Shown in pieces: positions 49,451-58,509 of a stretch of DNA of 64,000 bases. The notes beneath the pieces are model-generated. The model was not told the origin of the DNA and ran no database searches. It saw only the letters and a list, made by a program, of their open reading frames with translations. The first letter of the stretch is position 1. Every line of letters starts with the position of its first letter. Made by a program: the position numbers and the translations under genes. Origin of the DNA: Pseudomonadota bacterium (GTDB taxonomy: Bacteria > Pseudomonadota > Alphaproteobacteria > Rhizobiales > Xanthobacteraceae); assembly GCA_023449855.1 (NCBI GenBank), contig JAEXHR010000079.1, positions 1 to 64,000 on the forward strand, written 5' to 3'.

Positions 49451-50170
49451 TCATGCGTCGACAGGCCTCGGCATGACGATGCCGAGCCTGGTTGCGATGC
49501 GTTGTGCGGTGGCCTCGCGTTGTGCCGTCATGCTAGCGACAGTCAGTCGTGCCTGCTGCAACACGGCGGCAGGCGCCGTCTCCGGCGTGCCGCTGTTGAA
49601 CGGCGGCTCCGGTGCATATTCCATGTAGAGCTGGATGCCCTTCGCGACGTCGTCGCCGCGCAGTTCTGCAGCCAGACGCAGCGCGCCATCGATGCCGGAC
49701 GTGACACCCGCGGCAAAGATCCAGTCACCGTCGACCACCACGCGTTCGTTGACAGGCGTCGCACCGAAATAGCGCAGCAGATGAAACGACGCCCAATGCG
49801 TGGTCACGTGTCGTCCCACCAGCAATCCTGCCGCACCGCAGATCAGTGCGCCCGTGCAGACCGAGAAGATGCGCGCATGTCCGGCCTGTGCCCGGAGCCA
49901 GTCGAGGATCACCGTATCCTCCATCAGTGCTTCCTGACCGAAACCGCCGGGGACATGCAGCACGTCAAGCCGGGGCGCATCGGCAATGGCAGCATCCGGC
50001 GTGATACGGAGCCCTCTGTGGTCGCGCACGGGATCGGCGGTCTTCCCATAAATGCGGTAAGTCGTGTTCGGAATGCGGGACAGGACTTCGAACGGGCCGG
50101 TGAGGTCGATCTGGTCGAGCCCCTCGAACAGCAGCGAGCCGATTTGGAGATGCTGGTCTGGCGGGATCAT
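49451..50170 (-). CDS. DJ-1/PfpI family protein
   Basis: This 239-residue class I glutamine amidotransferase-like protein has LLFEGLDQIDLTGPFEVLSRIP, HVPGGFGQEALMED and the nucleophile elbow FSVCTGALICGAAGLL, followed by TTHWASFHLL and GVTSGIDGALRLAAEL. Isonitrile hydratase-like members share this order. The ATG at 50170 has GAGGA just upstream. It is divergent from the GlxA-type regulator at 50232, which carries the same fold at its N-terminus. Confidence 0.92.
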   Translation of the reverse strand: MIPPDQHLQIGSLLFEGLDQIDLTGPFEVLSRIPNTTYRIYGKTADPVRDHRGLRITPDAAIADAPRLDVLHVPGGFGQEALMEDTVILDWLRAQAGHARIFSVCTGALICGAAGLLVGRHVTTHWASFHLLRYFGATPVNERVVVDGDWIFAAGVTSGIDGALRLAAELRGDDVAKGIQLYMEYAPEPPFNSGTPETAPAAVLQQARLTVASMTAQREATAQRIATRLGIVMPRPVDA

Positions 50171-50231
50171 CGGTTCCTCCGAATATTTGTGAATGGACAA
50201 AGCGATCCTAGGGCGGCACACTCTGGCGGAA

Positions 50232-51236
50232 ATGCCAAAGAACCCTCGTTCTCCGCCAAACGCCCTTTCGACGGCCCCGCGCGTTGTCGACGTGCTGGCT
50301 TTCCCGTCCGTACAATTGCTGGACGTGTCCGGCCCGCTGCAGGTCTTTGCCTCGGTCAACGAGATCATGCAGCGCCAGGGCCAGCCGGCGCCCTATACGC
50401 TCCGCGTGATCGCGCGGGGCGGCAAAAATATTACCGCTTCTGCCGGGCTCGAACTTGCGGTGAGCGATTTGCCGAAGCCCGGCGAGCCGATCGACACACT
50501 GCTGATTGCCGGCGGCCCCGGTGTCCATGCCGCCGCTTCCGACCCCGCCGTCGTCGCCTGGGTGCGCAAGCGCGCCGCCAAGGCGCGGCGCACGGCATCC
50601 GTCTGCACCGGCGCATTCCTGCTCGCCTCGACCGGCGTACTGGATGGCCGCCGCGCCGCAACGCACTGGTCCTGGTGTTCTGAACTCGCGCAGCGCTTTC
50701 CCGACGTGCATGTGGAGTCCGACCCGATCTTCGTACGCGACGGCGCCTTCTGGACGTCAGCCGGCGTGACTGCGGGGATCGATCTTGCACTGGCGCTGGT
50801 GGAGGAAGATCTGGGACGCAACGTCGCGCTGATGGTGGCGCGTCATCTCGTGATGTTTCTCAAGCGCCCCGGCGGACAATCGCAATTCAGTGCCGCCCTG
50901 TCGCTGCAGACCGCGGACGACAAGTTCGGCGCGTTGCATGAGTGGATCGGCAAGCATCTCGCCGACGATATCTCGCTGCCCATGCTGGCCGAACAGGCCG
51001 GGATGAGCGAACGCAGCTTCAGCCGCCGTTACGCGGAAGCCACGGGCATCACCCCCGCCCGGGCGGTCGAGCAATTGCGCGTCGAGGCCGCACGGCGCCT
51101 GCTCTCGGAAACCAAGCTGCCGGTGAAACGCATCTCGCAGCGCTGCGGTTTCGGCTCGGAGGAAACCATGCGCCGCAGCTTTCTGCGGCTGCTTTCTGCC
51201 ACGCCGCAGGACTATCGCGCGCGTTTCAGTTCGTGA
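50232..51236 (+). CDS. GlxA family AraC-type transcriptional regulator
   Basis: This 334-residue regulator has an N-terminal DJ-1/PfpI-like domain (VDVLAFPSVQLLDVSGPLQVFASV, LIAGGPG, ASVCTGAFLLA, THWSWC) and a C-terminal AraC double helix-turn-helix (LHEWIGKHLADDISLPMLAEQAGMSERSFSRRYAEATGITPARAVEQLR and KRISQRCGFGSEETMRRSFLR). The ATG at 50232 is preferred to the one at 50193, which has no ribosome binding site. It probably controls the divergent PfpI gene. Confidence 0.93.
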   Translation: MPKNPRSPPNALSTAPRVVDVLAFPSVQLLDVSGPLQVFASVNEIMQRQGQPAPYTLRVIARGGKNITASAGLELAVSDLPKPGEPIDTLLIAGGPGVHAAASDPAVVAWVRKRAAKARRTASVCTGAFLLASTGVLDGRRAATHWSWCSELAQRFPDVHVESDPIFVRDGAFWTSAGVTAGIDLALALVEEDLGRNVALMVARHLVMFLKRPGGQSQFSAALSLQTADDKFGALHEWIGKHLADDISLPMLAEQAGMSERSFSRRYAEATGITPARAVEQLRVEAARRLLSETKLPVKRISQRCGFGSEETMRRSFLRLLSATPQDYRARFSS

Positions 51237-51373
51237 ATGTCACAGTCGTGCCTTGTGCCGCCCGAAAGCATGACTGGCCCGCGAACCGTCCGACTTGCTG
51301 CCTCGCTGGAGCGGGACTAGGCTCGCGCCCAGCAAACGCCAGACTACTGCCAGTCAATCCGGGAGCACCCACA

Positions 51374-52156
51374 ATGTCACCAGCCGAAGCCGCCCACCTG
51401 AAAGCCGTGCCGTCGAACATGACCGAAGGCGAATGGGCGCAGCGCGTCAACCTCGCCGCGGCGTATCGCCTTGTTGCACTCTATGGCTGGGACGATCTCA
51501 TCGACACCCACATCTCCGCCCGCGTGCCCGGCCCCGAGCACCACTTCCTGATCAATCCCTATGGCCTGATCTTCGAGGAGATCACCGCATCGAGCCTGGT
51601 GAAGGTCGATCTCGACGGCAACCTGCTCAGCGAGACCGACTACCACATCAATCCGGCCGGCTTCACCATCCACTCGGCCATCCACGAGGTGCGCGAGGAT
51701 GCCGGCTGCGTCATGCATCTGCATACGCCGGACGGCACTGCCGTCGCCTCCTGCATGGAAGGCCTGCTGCCGCTGAACCAGACCGCACAGCTTGTGATCC
51801 CCGACCTCGCCTATCACGACTATGAAGGCGTCGCGCTCGATCACGACGAACGTCCGCGCCTGCAGAAGGACCTCGGAACCAAGAATGCGATGCTGCTGCG
51901 CAATCACGGCACGCTGACCGTCGGCCGTTCGGTCGCCTCTGCCTTCGAGCGCATGTATTACCTGGAACGGGCCTGCACCATGCAGGTACGCACCCGCATT
52001 CTCGGCGAGACCGCCTACCCGGTCGATCAGTCGGTGATCGACAAGAATGCCGTGCTGGTGTCGAACCCCGACGCTGCCGAACTGCGTTCGACCAAGCTGG
52101 TCTGGCCGCCGATGCTGCGCAAGCTCGACCGCCGCGATCCGTCTTACAGGACGTGA
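51374..52156 (+). CDS. Class II aldolase/adducin family protein
   Basis: This 260-residue protein has WAQRVNLAAAYRLVALYGWDDLIDTHISARVPG, HHFLINPYGLIFEEIT and zinc ligands in CVMHLHTPDGTAVA plus RNHGTLTVG. The class II aldolase fold includes fuculose- and rhamnulose-phosphate aldolases, but this longer adducin-type branch is biochemically undefined. It is followed 44 bases later by an intrinsic terminator, so it is a single-gene unit. Confidence 0.93.
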   Translation: MSPAEAAHLKAVPSNMTEGEWAQRVNLAAAYRLVALYGWDDLIDTHISARVPGPEHHFLINPYGLIFEEITASSLVKVDLDGNLLSETDYHINPAGFTIHSAIHEVREDAGCVMHLHTPDGTAVASCMEGLLPLNQTAQLVIPDLAYHDYEGVALDHDERPRLQKDLGTKNAMLLRNHGTLTVGRSVASAFERMYYLERACTMQVRTRILGETAYPVDQSVIDKNAVLVSNPDAAELRSTKLVWPPMLRKLDRRDPSYRT

Positions 52157-52200
52157 GATTCGTGCTATAAGGAGGTCACAAACCTCTACGCAGAATACAA

Positions 52201-52230
52201 AACGCCGCCCAATTCCGGGCGGCGTTTTTA
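52201..52230 (+). terminator. Intrinsic terminator after the class II aldolase gene
   Basis: The stem ACGCCGCCC/GGGCGGCGT with a short AATTCC loop is followed by TTTTT. It lies 44 bases after the aldolase stop. Confidence 0.9.
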
Positions 52231-52265
52231 CGTTTGCGCCTTGCTGTTGTTACCGCTTTGCTGTC

Positions 52266-52287
52266 GTTACCCGCGAAAGCGGGTAAC
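52266..52287. repeat. Short palindrome GTTACCCGC/GCGGGTAAC
   Basis: A perfect 9-base inverted repeat with a GAAA loop lies in the gap between the aldolase and M20 peptidase genes. It is reminiscent of short dispersed REP-like hairpins. No other copy is seen in this window. Confidence 0.6.
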
Positions 52288-52354
52288 CCAGTAGACAACG
52301 GCGGCAGCACCTACTGGATCGCCCGGTCAAGCAGGGCGACAACAATTGGAACCA

Positions 52355-53761
52355 CTATTTCTTCACCTCCGACAGCGCGGCGATGATGCGGACCCAGGAG
52401 CGAATGCCCTTCTGGAAGCTCTTGAGGTCATATTTCTCGTTCGGCGAATGAATGTTGTCGTCATCGAGGCCGAAGCCGATCAGCAGCGAGTCGAGGCCGA
52501 GCGTGCGCTTGAAGTCGGCCACGATCGGAATTGATGCGCCGGAGCCGATCAAGACCGCCCGTTTGCCCCACTCTTCGGTCAGCGCGTCGCGCGCCGCCGC
52601 CAGCGGCTTCATGTTCCAGTCGAGCGCAATCGCGGGGGCGTTGGAATGGTCGAGGAATTCGGCCGTGCAGTCGCCGGGTAGTTGGTCGGTCACGAATTTG
52701 CGGAAGGCGTCGCGGATCTTGCCGGGATCCTGCCCCTCGACGATGCGAAACGACACCTTTGCGGACGCATGCGAAGCGATCACCGTCTTCGACCCCTCGC
52801 CCGTATAGCCACCGACGATGCCATTGATGTCACAGGTCGGGCGCGACGTGATCTGCTCGATCAGCTCGCGATCCTTCTCGCCAGCCGGAATCGACAGGCC
52901 GATCGGCTTGAGGAAGCTCTCCGGCGTAAGGCCGAGTTCCTTCCATTGCGTCAGGATATCCGCAGGCAGATCCTTCACCCCATCGTAGAATCCAGGAATG
53001 GTGATGCGGCCATTGTCGTCATGCAGCTTGCCGAGAATATTGGTGAGCACGCGGATCGGATTGCGCGCGCCGCCGCCATAGATGCCGGAATGCAGGTCGC
53101 GATTGGCGGCGGTGATCTTCACCTCTTCATAGACGAGACCGCGCAGCGCCGTGGTAATCGCCGGCGTCGCCGGATCCCACATGCCGGTATCGCAGACCAC
53201 AGCGAAATCTGCGGCGAGTTCCTTCTTGTTCGCTTCCAGGAACGGCACGAAGTTCTTCGAGCCCACCTCTTCTTCGCCCTCGATGCAGATGGTGAGATCG
53301 ATCGGCAGCGCGCCCGTCACCTTCACCCAGGCACGGCAGGCCTCGACGAAGGTGGAGAGCTGACCTTTGTCGTCCTGTGCGCCGCGCGCGACGATGATGT
53401 CGCGGCCGTCGGCATGCTTCGTCACCACCGGCTCGAAGGGCGGACGATGCCAGAGCTCAATCGGATCGACGGGCTGCACATCGTAGTGCCCATAGAACAG
53501 CACGTGAGGGCGGTTGCCGGTATTACCCTTGGCCGTGGCGACGATCGCGGGATGACCCGCAGTCGGCCGCACCTCGGCCTTGAAGCCGAGCGCCTCGATC
53601 TCGCCGGCGAGATGCTCTGCGGCCTTTCTGCAGTCGTCCGCAAAGGCCGGATCGGCGGAGATCGATTTGATCCGCAGCAAAGCCAGCAGGCGCTCCAGCG
53701 CTTTATCGAAATCGCCATCGACATGCGCGAGGACGGAGTTCAGATGCGACGATGCTGACAT
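52355..53761 (-). CDS. M20 family metallo-dipeptidase
   Basis: This 468-residue enzyme has HVLFYGHYDVQPVDPIELW (metal ligand and catalytic Asp), ARGAQDDKGQL, the general base in CIEGEEEVGS, and a late His in IHSPNEKYDL. A dimerisation/lid domain lies in the middle (RDLHSGIYGGGARNPI). It matches the carnosinase-like/ArgE branch of M20 dipeptidases that use zinc. It is cytoplasmic. The HerA-like gene lies 64 bases upstream on the same strand. Confidence 0.94.
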   Translation of the reverse strand: MSASSHLNSVLAHVDGDFDKALERLLALLRIKSISADPAFADDCRKAAEHLAGEIEALGFKAEVRPTAGHPAIVATAKGNTGNRPHVLFYGHYDVQPVDPIELWHRPPFEPVVTKHADGRDIIVARGAQDDKGQLSTFVEACRAWVKVTGALPIDLTICIEGEEEVGSKNFVPFLEANKKELAADFAVVCDTGMWDPATPAITTALRGLVYEEVKITAANRDLHSGIYGGGARNPIRVLTNILGKLHDDNGRITIPGFYDGVKDLPADILTQWKELGLTPESFLKPIGLSIPAGEKDRELIEQITSRPTCDINGIVGGYTGEGSKTVIASHASAKVSFRIVEGQDPGKIRDAFRKFVTDQLPGDCTAEFLDHSNAPAIALDWNMKPLAAARDALTEEWGKRAVLIGSGASIPIVADFKRTLGLDSLLIGFGLDDDNIHSPNEKYDLKSFQKGIRSWVRIIAALSEVKK

Positions 53762-53825
53762 GACGACTTCCTTCAGACGAGTGCAATTCCGACGCCGATC
53801 GCATAGCCGCGACCGGCAATCCTTT

Positions 53826-55454
53826 TCAGCGCTTCATGATCCCGCCCAGCGTACCGCGCACGATCTCGCGGCCGATGGAGCTGCCGAGCGAGCCGCCGAT
53901 CTGCTTGCCCACATTGGCAACGATGCCGCCGACCACCTTGTTGGTGACGGAGCGGGTGACGCTGCGCGCGATCACCTGTCCGGTGGTGAGCCGGCCGCGC
54001 GACGTATTGGTACCGAAGATGCTTCCGATGATGCCGCCGAGCGAGCCGAGGAAACCACCGCCGCCCGCCTGACCGGCCGTTCCTGCCTCAGCCGGCGACG
54101 CCGCATTGCCCGAGATGCGTCGCTGCAGCATCTCATAGGCGGAATCAGAGTCCACAGCGGTGTCGTATTTGCCCTTCACCGGACTGGCATTGATGATTGC
54201 CTTGCGCTCTTCCGGCGTGATCGGCCCGATGCGCGCCACCGGCGGCCGGATCATCACGCGCTCGACGATCGCCGGCGTGCCGTTGCCTTCGAGGAAGGAC
54301 ACCAGCGCCTCGCCCTTGCCGAGTTCGGTGATGGCCTTGGCCGTGTCCAGCTTCGGATTGGCACGAAACGTTTCCGCAGCCGCTGCCACCGCCTTCTGAT
54401 CGCGCGGCGTGAAGGCGCGCAAGGCATGCTGTACGCGGTTGCCTAGCTGCGCGAGTACGCGATCGGGCACATCAATCGGGTTCTGGGTGACAAAGTAAAC
54501 GCCGACGCCCTTCGACCGGATCAGGCGGACCACCTGCTCGATCTTGTCCATCAGGGCCTTCGGCGCATCGTTGAAAAGCAGATGCGCTTCGTCGAAGAAG
54601 AACACCAGCTTCGGCTTCGGCAGATCGCCGACTTCCGGCAACTCCTCGAACAGCTCGGACAGCAACCACAACAGGAACGTCGCGTAGAGACGCGGGCTCG
54701 CCATCAACTTGTCGGCGACAAGGATATTGACCATGCCGCGTCCGTCGCGGTCGGTCCTGATGAAATCCTTCAGTTCCAGCGCGGGCTCGCCGAAGAATTT
54801 ATCTCCCCCCTGGTTCTCCAGCACGAGCAATTGCCGCTGGATGGTGCCGACCGTCGCCTTGGAGACGTTTCCGAAGCTGGATGCGGAGGTACGAATCTCG
54901 GCCAGCGGATCGAAATCGTCCTTCTTGGCGGTCTTCGGCACGATCGCATCGAGCAGCGAACGCAGATCCTTCATATCGAGCAGCGTCAGCCCGTTCTCGT
55001 CGGCGACGCGGAAGGCGACGTTGAGCACGCCCTCCTGCACGTCATTGAGATCAAGCAACCGCGCCAAAAGAAGTGGCCCCATCTCCGAAACCGTAGCGCG
55101 TACCGGATGGCCCTGCTCGCCAAACACGTCCCAGAAAATCGTCGAGAACTGATCCGGCTGAAACGTCAGTCCCATTTCCTTTGCGCGCTGCAAGATGAAA
55201 TCCTTGCCCTCGCCCACTTCGGCAATGCCGGAGAGATCACCTTTGATATCTGCCGCGAAAACCGGAACACCTGCGCGCGCAAACCCCTCCGCCATCACCT
55301 GAAGCGATACAGTCTTACCGGTGCCCGTCGCGCCAGTGACGAGCCCATGGCGATTGCCGAGCGCCAATGTCAGCCAGGCTTCGTGATCGCCCTTGCCGAT
55401 GAAAATCTGCTTGTCGGTATCGCCCGATATCGAAGTTGCGGTGCTCGGTGCCAT
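53826..55454 (-). CDS. HerA-like ATPase, DUF853 family (YjgR-like)
   Basis: This 542-residue P-loop ATPase has Walker A GATGTGKT at 41-48, then VFAADIKGDLSGIAEVGEG, Walker B KLVFFFDEAHLLF, and the sensor-like YFVTQNPIDVPDRVLAQLGNRVQHALRAFTPRDQKAV. The C-terminal 100 residues are Gly-rich with hydrophobic short stretches (GGGGFLGSLGGIIGSIFG), as often seen in DUF853 proteins. The family resembles DNA-translocating HerA/FtsK ATPases, but its cellular role is not defined. Confidence 0.93.
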   Translation of the reverse strand: MAPSTATSISGDTDKQIFIGKGDHEAWLTLALGNRHGLVTGATGTGKTVSLQVMAEGFARAGVPVFAADIKGDLSGIAEVGEGKDFILQRAKEMGLTFQPDQFSTIFWDVFGEQGHPVRATVSEMGPLLLARLLDLNDVQEGVLNVAFRVADENGLTLLDMKDLRSLLDAIVPKTAKKDDFDPLAEIRTSASSFGNVSKATVGTIQRQLLVLENQGGDKFFGEPALELKDFIRTDRDGRGMVNILVADKLMASPRLYATFLLWLLSELFEELPEVGDLPKPKLVFFFDEAHLLFNDAPKALMDKIEQVVRLIRSKGVGVYFVTQNPIDVPDRVLAQLGNRVQHALRAFTPRDQKAVAAAAETFRANPKLDTAKAITELGKGEALVSFLEGNGTPAIVERVMIRPPVARIGPITPEERKAIINASPVKGKYDTAVDSDSAYEMLQRRISGNAASPAEAGTAGQAGGGGFLGSLGGIIGSIFGTNTSRGRLTTGQVIARSVTRSVTNKVVGGIVANVGKQIGGSLGSSIGREIVRGTLGGIMKR

Positions 55455-55815
55455 CTGATCGCCTCTGGGATCGCCTATCGCGCATCAAAAAGATTCGAAG
55501 AATATTCGCGGCGCTTCATGATCTTACCGCATGTTGCAGAGCGAAGGCCAGTGATGCGCGTCATGATGTCCTGTCGCCAAGCGGCGCATGCACGCGGCGA
55601 ATGTCATTCGACGTCTTCCAGGCCGGCACACTCTCGCGGGCGCACACCATTGACCGAAATTTCACACTTGCGATTGCATTGCTGCAACACTCGCCGCGCG
55701 ATCACATTGAATCGACCGGCGAGCCATCGCGTGTGCTTGTAATTCGAATCACACCAGCTCAAGATGATTTTTCAGACGAAAGGGCACCGGTCCAACCGGT
55801 GTGAGGCGGGGCATC
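55455..55815. promoter_or_regulatory. Gene-free divergent promoter region
   Basis: These 361 bases between the divergent HerA-like and DUF2267-like genes contain no protein-like frame. AT-richer patches lie near 55,485-55,510 and 55,735-55,775. An imperfect inverted repeat GTGTG...CACAC occurs around 55,731-55,754. No regulator site could be named. Confidence 0.35.
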
Positions 55816-56175
55816 ATGGATGAATTGATCAAAGCGCTGACCGCAAAGGTCGGTATCGATGCAGCTGTGGCCGAGAAAGCTGTCGGCAGCATTCTCGAAT
55901 TTCTCAAACGAGAAGCTCCTCCCGAACCGTTCAACGCGCTGGTCGCGCAGATTCCCGGCGCCGAAGCTGCGATCGCAGCCAATGAAGGCGGTGGCTTCAG
56001 CATGTTGGGCGGCGGCCTGATGGCGCTCGGCAGCAAGCTGATGGGCATGGGCCTCGGCATGGGCGAGATCCAGAGCGTTGCTCGGGAACTGTTCAAATTT
56101 GGACGTGAGAAGATCGGCTCCGATGCTATGGACCAGATCATTGCGGGCACACCCGGCCTCAGTCAGTTCGCCTGA
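55816..56175 (+). CDS. DUF2267-like small helical protein
   Basis: This is a 119-residue protein starting MDELIKALTAKVGIDAAVAEKAVGSILEFLKREAP. A Gly/Met-rich middle (FSMLGGGLMALGSKLMGMGLGMG) and a C-terminal helix (QSVARELFKFGREKIGSDAMDQIIAGTPGLSQF) follow. I associate it with the DUF2267 group. The ATG at 55816 is preceded by AGGCGGGG. It has no signal peptide. Function is unknown; the DUF4332 gene follows on the same strand. Confidence 0.72.
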   Translation: MDELIKALTAKVGIDAAVAEKAVGSILEFLKREAPPEPFNALVAQIPGAEAAIAANEGGGFSMLGGGLMALGSKLMGMGLGMGEIQSVARELFKFGREKIGSDAMDQIIAGTPGLSQFA

Positions 56176-56238
56176 CGACGCCGCTGCCGCAATCATCTCC
56201 CGCAGCGCCAAGCACCTTTCTTCGAACTTTCGAGTATC

Positions 56239-56646
56239 ATGGCTTATTCTATCTCCGAGATTGACGGTCTGACGGCTTTCGCCGCGACCCGGCTGAAAAA
56301 AGCAGGCATCCGCACCATGGAGAGCCTGCTGGAAGCCGCCCATTCCGCCAAATGCCGGAAAGATCTTGCCGCCAGGACGGGCTTCACCGAGCAGCAATTG
56401 CTGGAATGGGCCAATCTCGCCGACTATCTCCGCATTCCCGGCATGGGCAAAGCCAAGGCTGAACTGCTGCGCGCCTCCGGCGTCTCCACCGTGCGCGAGC
56501 TCAAGCACCGCAATCCCGCCCGCCTCGCTTTGGCGATGCGCGAGGCCAATGAGAAGCGCAAGCTGGTGCGTGTGCTACCGTCGGAGAAATCCGTCGGCGA
56601 GTTGATCGAGAAGGCGCGGCAGCTGCCGCTGAAGATCTCGTATTGA
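56239..56646 (+). CDS. DUF4332 domain protein (helix-hairpin-helix-like)
   Basis: This 135-residue protein has ISEIDGLTAFAATRLKKAGIRTMESLLEAA and LRIPGMGKAKAELLRASGVSTVRELKHRNPARLALAM, two helix-hairpin-helix-like units as in DUF4332. That suggests DNA or protein binding. The C-terminus is VGELIEKARQLPLKISY. A REP-like element follows nine bases after the stop, separating it from folP. Confidence 0.9.
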   Translation: MAYSISEIDGLTAFAATRLKKAGIRTMESLLEAAHSAKCRKDLAARTGFTEQQLLEWANLADYLRIPGMGKAKAELLRASGVSTVRELKHRNPARLALAMREANEKRKLVRVLPSEKSVGELIEKARQLPLKISY

Positions 56647-56654
56647 GGCGCTGC

Positions 56655-56742
56655 CGTAGGGCGGATTAGGCGAAGCCGTAATCCGCCATTCTTCGCCACG
56701 CACGCCCGGCCGGCGGATTACGCTTCGCTAATCCGCCCTACG
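56655..56742. repeat. Palindromic REP-like element, TAGGGCGGAT type (long form)
   Basis: The arms CGTAGGGCGGATTA and TAATCCGCCCTACG enclose inner arms GTAATCCGCC and GGCGGATTAC and a variable centre (CATTCTTCG...). It is nearly the same as the element at 3,657-3,742. It lies between the DUF4332 gene and folP. Confidence 0.9.
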
Positions 56743-56790
56743 ATCCAGCCCCACCTTGACTCCCTCCCCGCCCGCGCGCAAACGGGCCGC

Positions 56791-57624
56791 ATGATCGCAA
56801 CGCTCGCCCAGACCCCGCCCAAGCTCGCCGCCCTGCTGGCGCGGCCGGTGCCGGCCGTGATGGGCATCCTCAATCTCACGCCGGATTCCTTCTCGGATGG
56901 CGGGAATTTCAACGTGCCGGAGCGGGCACTCGCTCATGCCCGCGCGATGATCGCCGCAGGCGCCGACATCATCGATGTCGGTGCGGAGTCCACGCGCCCT
57001 TACGGCTCGCGGCCGGTCTCTGCAGACGAGGAATGGCAGCGCCTTGCACCGGTCCTCTCCGACGTCGTCGCGCTCGGCGTACCGTTGTCCATCGACAGCA
57101 TGAAGGCCTCGGTCACCGCGCGTGCCCTCGAAGCCGGCGTCGCCATCGCCAACGACGTCTGGGGCCTGCAGCGCGATCCCGACATGGCGCGTGTGGTCGC
57201 CGAACATGGCGTGCCCGTCGTCGTGATGCACAACCGCGATGAGGTCGATCCATCGCTCGACATCATGGCCGACATCACAGCCTTCTTCGCACGTACGCTG
57301 GAGATCGCGGCCAAGGCCGGCATTCCCGAAAGCCTCATCATCCTCGATCCCGGCATCGGCTTCGGCAAGACGCCCGAGCAAAGCATGATAGCGCTCGCCC
57401 GCGGTGACGAACTCGTCCGCTTCGGCCTGCCGATCCTGGTCGGCGCCAGCAGAAAGAAATTCATTTCCACCATCGTGCCTTCCGAACCGCAGCAGCGGCT
57501 GGGCGGTTCGCTTGCCGCCCACTTGCTGGCGGCGCGGCGCGGCGCGAAGATCATCCGCGCCCATGACGTGGCCGAGACCGTTCAGGCGCTGCGTGTTGCT
57601 GCCGCCATCGAGGATTTACGATGA
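56791..57624 (+). CDS. folP: Dihydropteroate synthase
   Basis: This 277-residue TIM-barrel enzyme condenses p-aminobenzoate with dihydropterin pyrophosphate in folate synthesis and is the sulfonamide target. It has MGILNLTPDSFSDGG (loop 1), DIIDVGAESTRPYG (loop 2), PLSIDSMKASV, IANDVWGLQRD, LIILDPGIGFGKTPEQS and LVGASRKKFI. Its stop overlaps the folB start (ATGA), forming a folP-folB-folK operon. Confidence 0.96.
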   Translation: MIATLAQTPPKLAALLARPVPAVMGILNLTPDSFSDGGNFNVPERALAHARAMIAAGADIIDVGAESTRPYGSRPVSADEEWQRLAPVLSDVVALGVPLSIDSMKASVTARALEAGVAIANDVWGLQRDPDMARVVAEHGVPVVVMHNRDEVDPSLDIMADITAFFARTLEIAAKAGIPESLIILDPGIGFGKTPEQSMIALARGDELVRFGLPILVGASRKKFISTIVPSEPQQRLGGSLAAHLLAARRGAKIIRAHDVAETVQALRVAAAIEDLR

Positions 57625-57986
57625 CCGACATGATCTTCATCAAGGGTGTCTCGGTGCATGCCCATCACGGCGTGCTCGACTATGAGGGCGTCGTGGGCCA
57701 GCGCTTCATCATCGATCTCGAACTCGACACCGATATCGACCTCGCTTCGCGCAGCGATCGCCTCGCCGACACCGTGTCCTATGCGAATGTGGTCGCCACG
57801 GCCGTCGCCGCGTTCAAGGATACCAATTACAAGCTGCTGGAACGCGCCGCCGGCGCCGTCGCCGACGCCATCCTCGCGGAATTCTCCAAGATCAGCGCCG
57901 TGAAGATCACGGTGCACAAGCCGCATGCCCCCATCGCTGCCATCTTCGACGATGTCGGCGTGGTGCTGCGCCGCGCGCGAACCTGA
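57621..57986 (+). CDS. folB: Dihydroneopterin aldolase
   Basis: This 121-residue enzyme cleaves dihydroneopterin to 6-hydroxymethyl-dihydropterin. Key motifs are IFIKGVSVHAHHGVLDYEG, RFIIDLELDTDIDLASRSDRLADTVSYANV and VKITVHKPHAPIAAIFDDVGVVLRR, where the C-terminal Lys is catalytic. It is coupled to folP by a 4-base overlap. Confidence 0.96.
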   Translation: MTDMIFIKGVSVHAHHGVLDYEGVVGQRFIIDLELDTDIDLASRSDRLADTVSYANVVATAVAAFKDTNYKLLERAAGAVADAILAEFSKISAVKITVHKPHAPIAAIFDDVGVVLRRART

Positions 57987-58004
57987 TCCATGAGGTCTTA
58001 AGCA

Positions 58005-58496
58005 ATGGCGAGCGTCCTGATCGCGCTTGGCGGCAATGTCGGCGATGTCCGCACCACATTCAGCAAGGCCATCGGCAATATCTGCGGCATGACCCAGGCT
58101 GGCCTCGTGGCGCGCTCGTCGGATTACGAGACGCCGCCGGTCGGCGATATCCCGCAGGACAATTTCATCAATGCAGCGATCGAGATCGATACCGATCTCG
58201 ATCCGCATGCCTTGCTGTTCACCCTGCACAAGATCGAACACAAATTCGGCCGCAACCGCGCCGCCGAGGGCCACTGGGGCCCGCGCCCGCTCGATCTCGA
58301 CATGATCGCCTATGACGACGTGGTGATGCTCAAGCCCGAACTGGTGCTGCCGCATCCCGGCGCCACCCAGCGCGCCTTCGTGCTGGTGCCGCTGGCCGAG
58401 ATTGCTCCCGAGCGCAAGATCGCGGGGAAGACGGTGGCAGAGCATCTGGCGAAGCTCTCAACCGATGGCATCGTGAAACTGCCGGAGCTTGGCTGA
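58005..58496 (+). CDS. folK: 2-amino-4-hydroxy-6-hydroxymethyldihydropteridine pyrophosphokinase
   Basis: This 163-residue HPPK has ALGGNVGDVRTTFSKAI, SSDYETPPVGDIPQDNFINAAIEIDTDLDPHALL, KIEHKFGRNRAAEGHWGPRPLDLDMIAYDD and LPHPGATQRAFVLVPLAEIAPE. It makes the pyrophosphate substrate used by FolP. It starts 18 bases after folB, completing the folP-folB-folK operon. Confidence 0.96.
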   Translation: MASVLIALGGNVGDVRTTFSKAIGNICGMTQAGLVARSSDYETPPVGDIPQDNFINAAIEIDTDLDPHALLFTLHKIEHKFGRNRAAEGHWGPRPLDLDMIAYDDVVMLKPELVLPHPGATQRAFVLVPLAEIAPERKIAGKTVAEHLAKLSTDGIVKLPELG

Positions 58497-58509
58497 GACC
58501 GCTCGCAAG

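Noticed and set aside
52166..52190. AAGGAGGT near 52,170 as a start site for a small gene
   Set aside because: No start codon with a sensible frame follows before the intrinsic terminator at 52,201.
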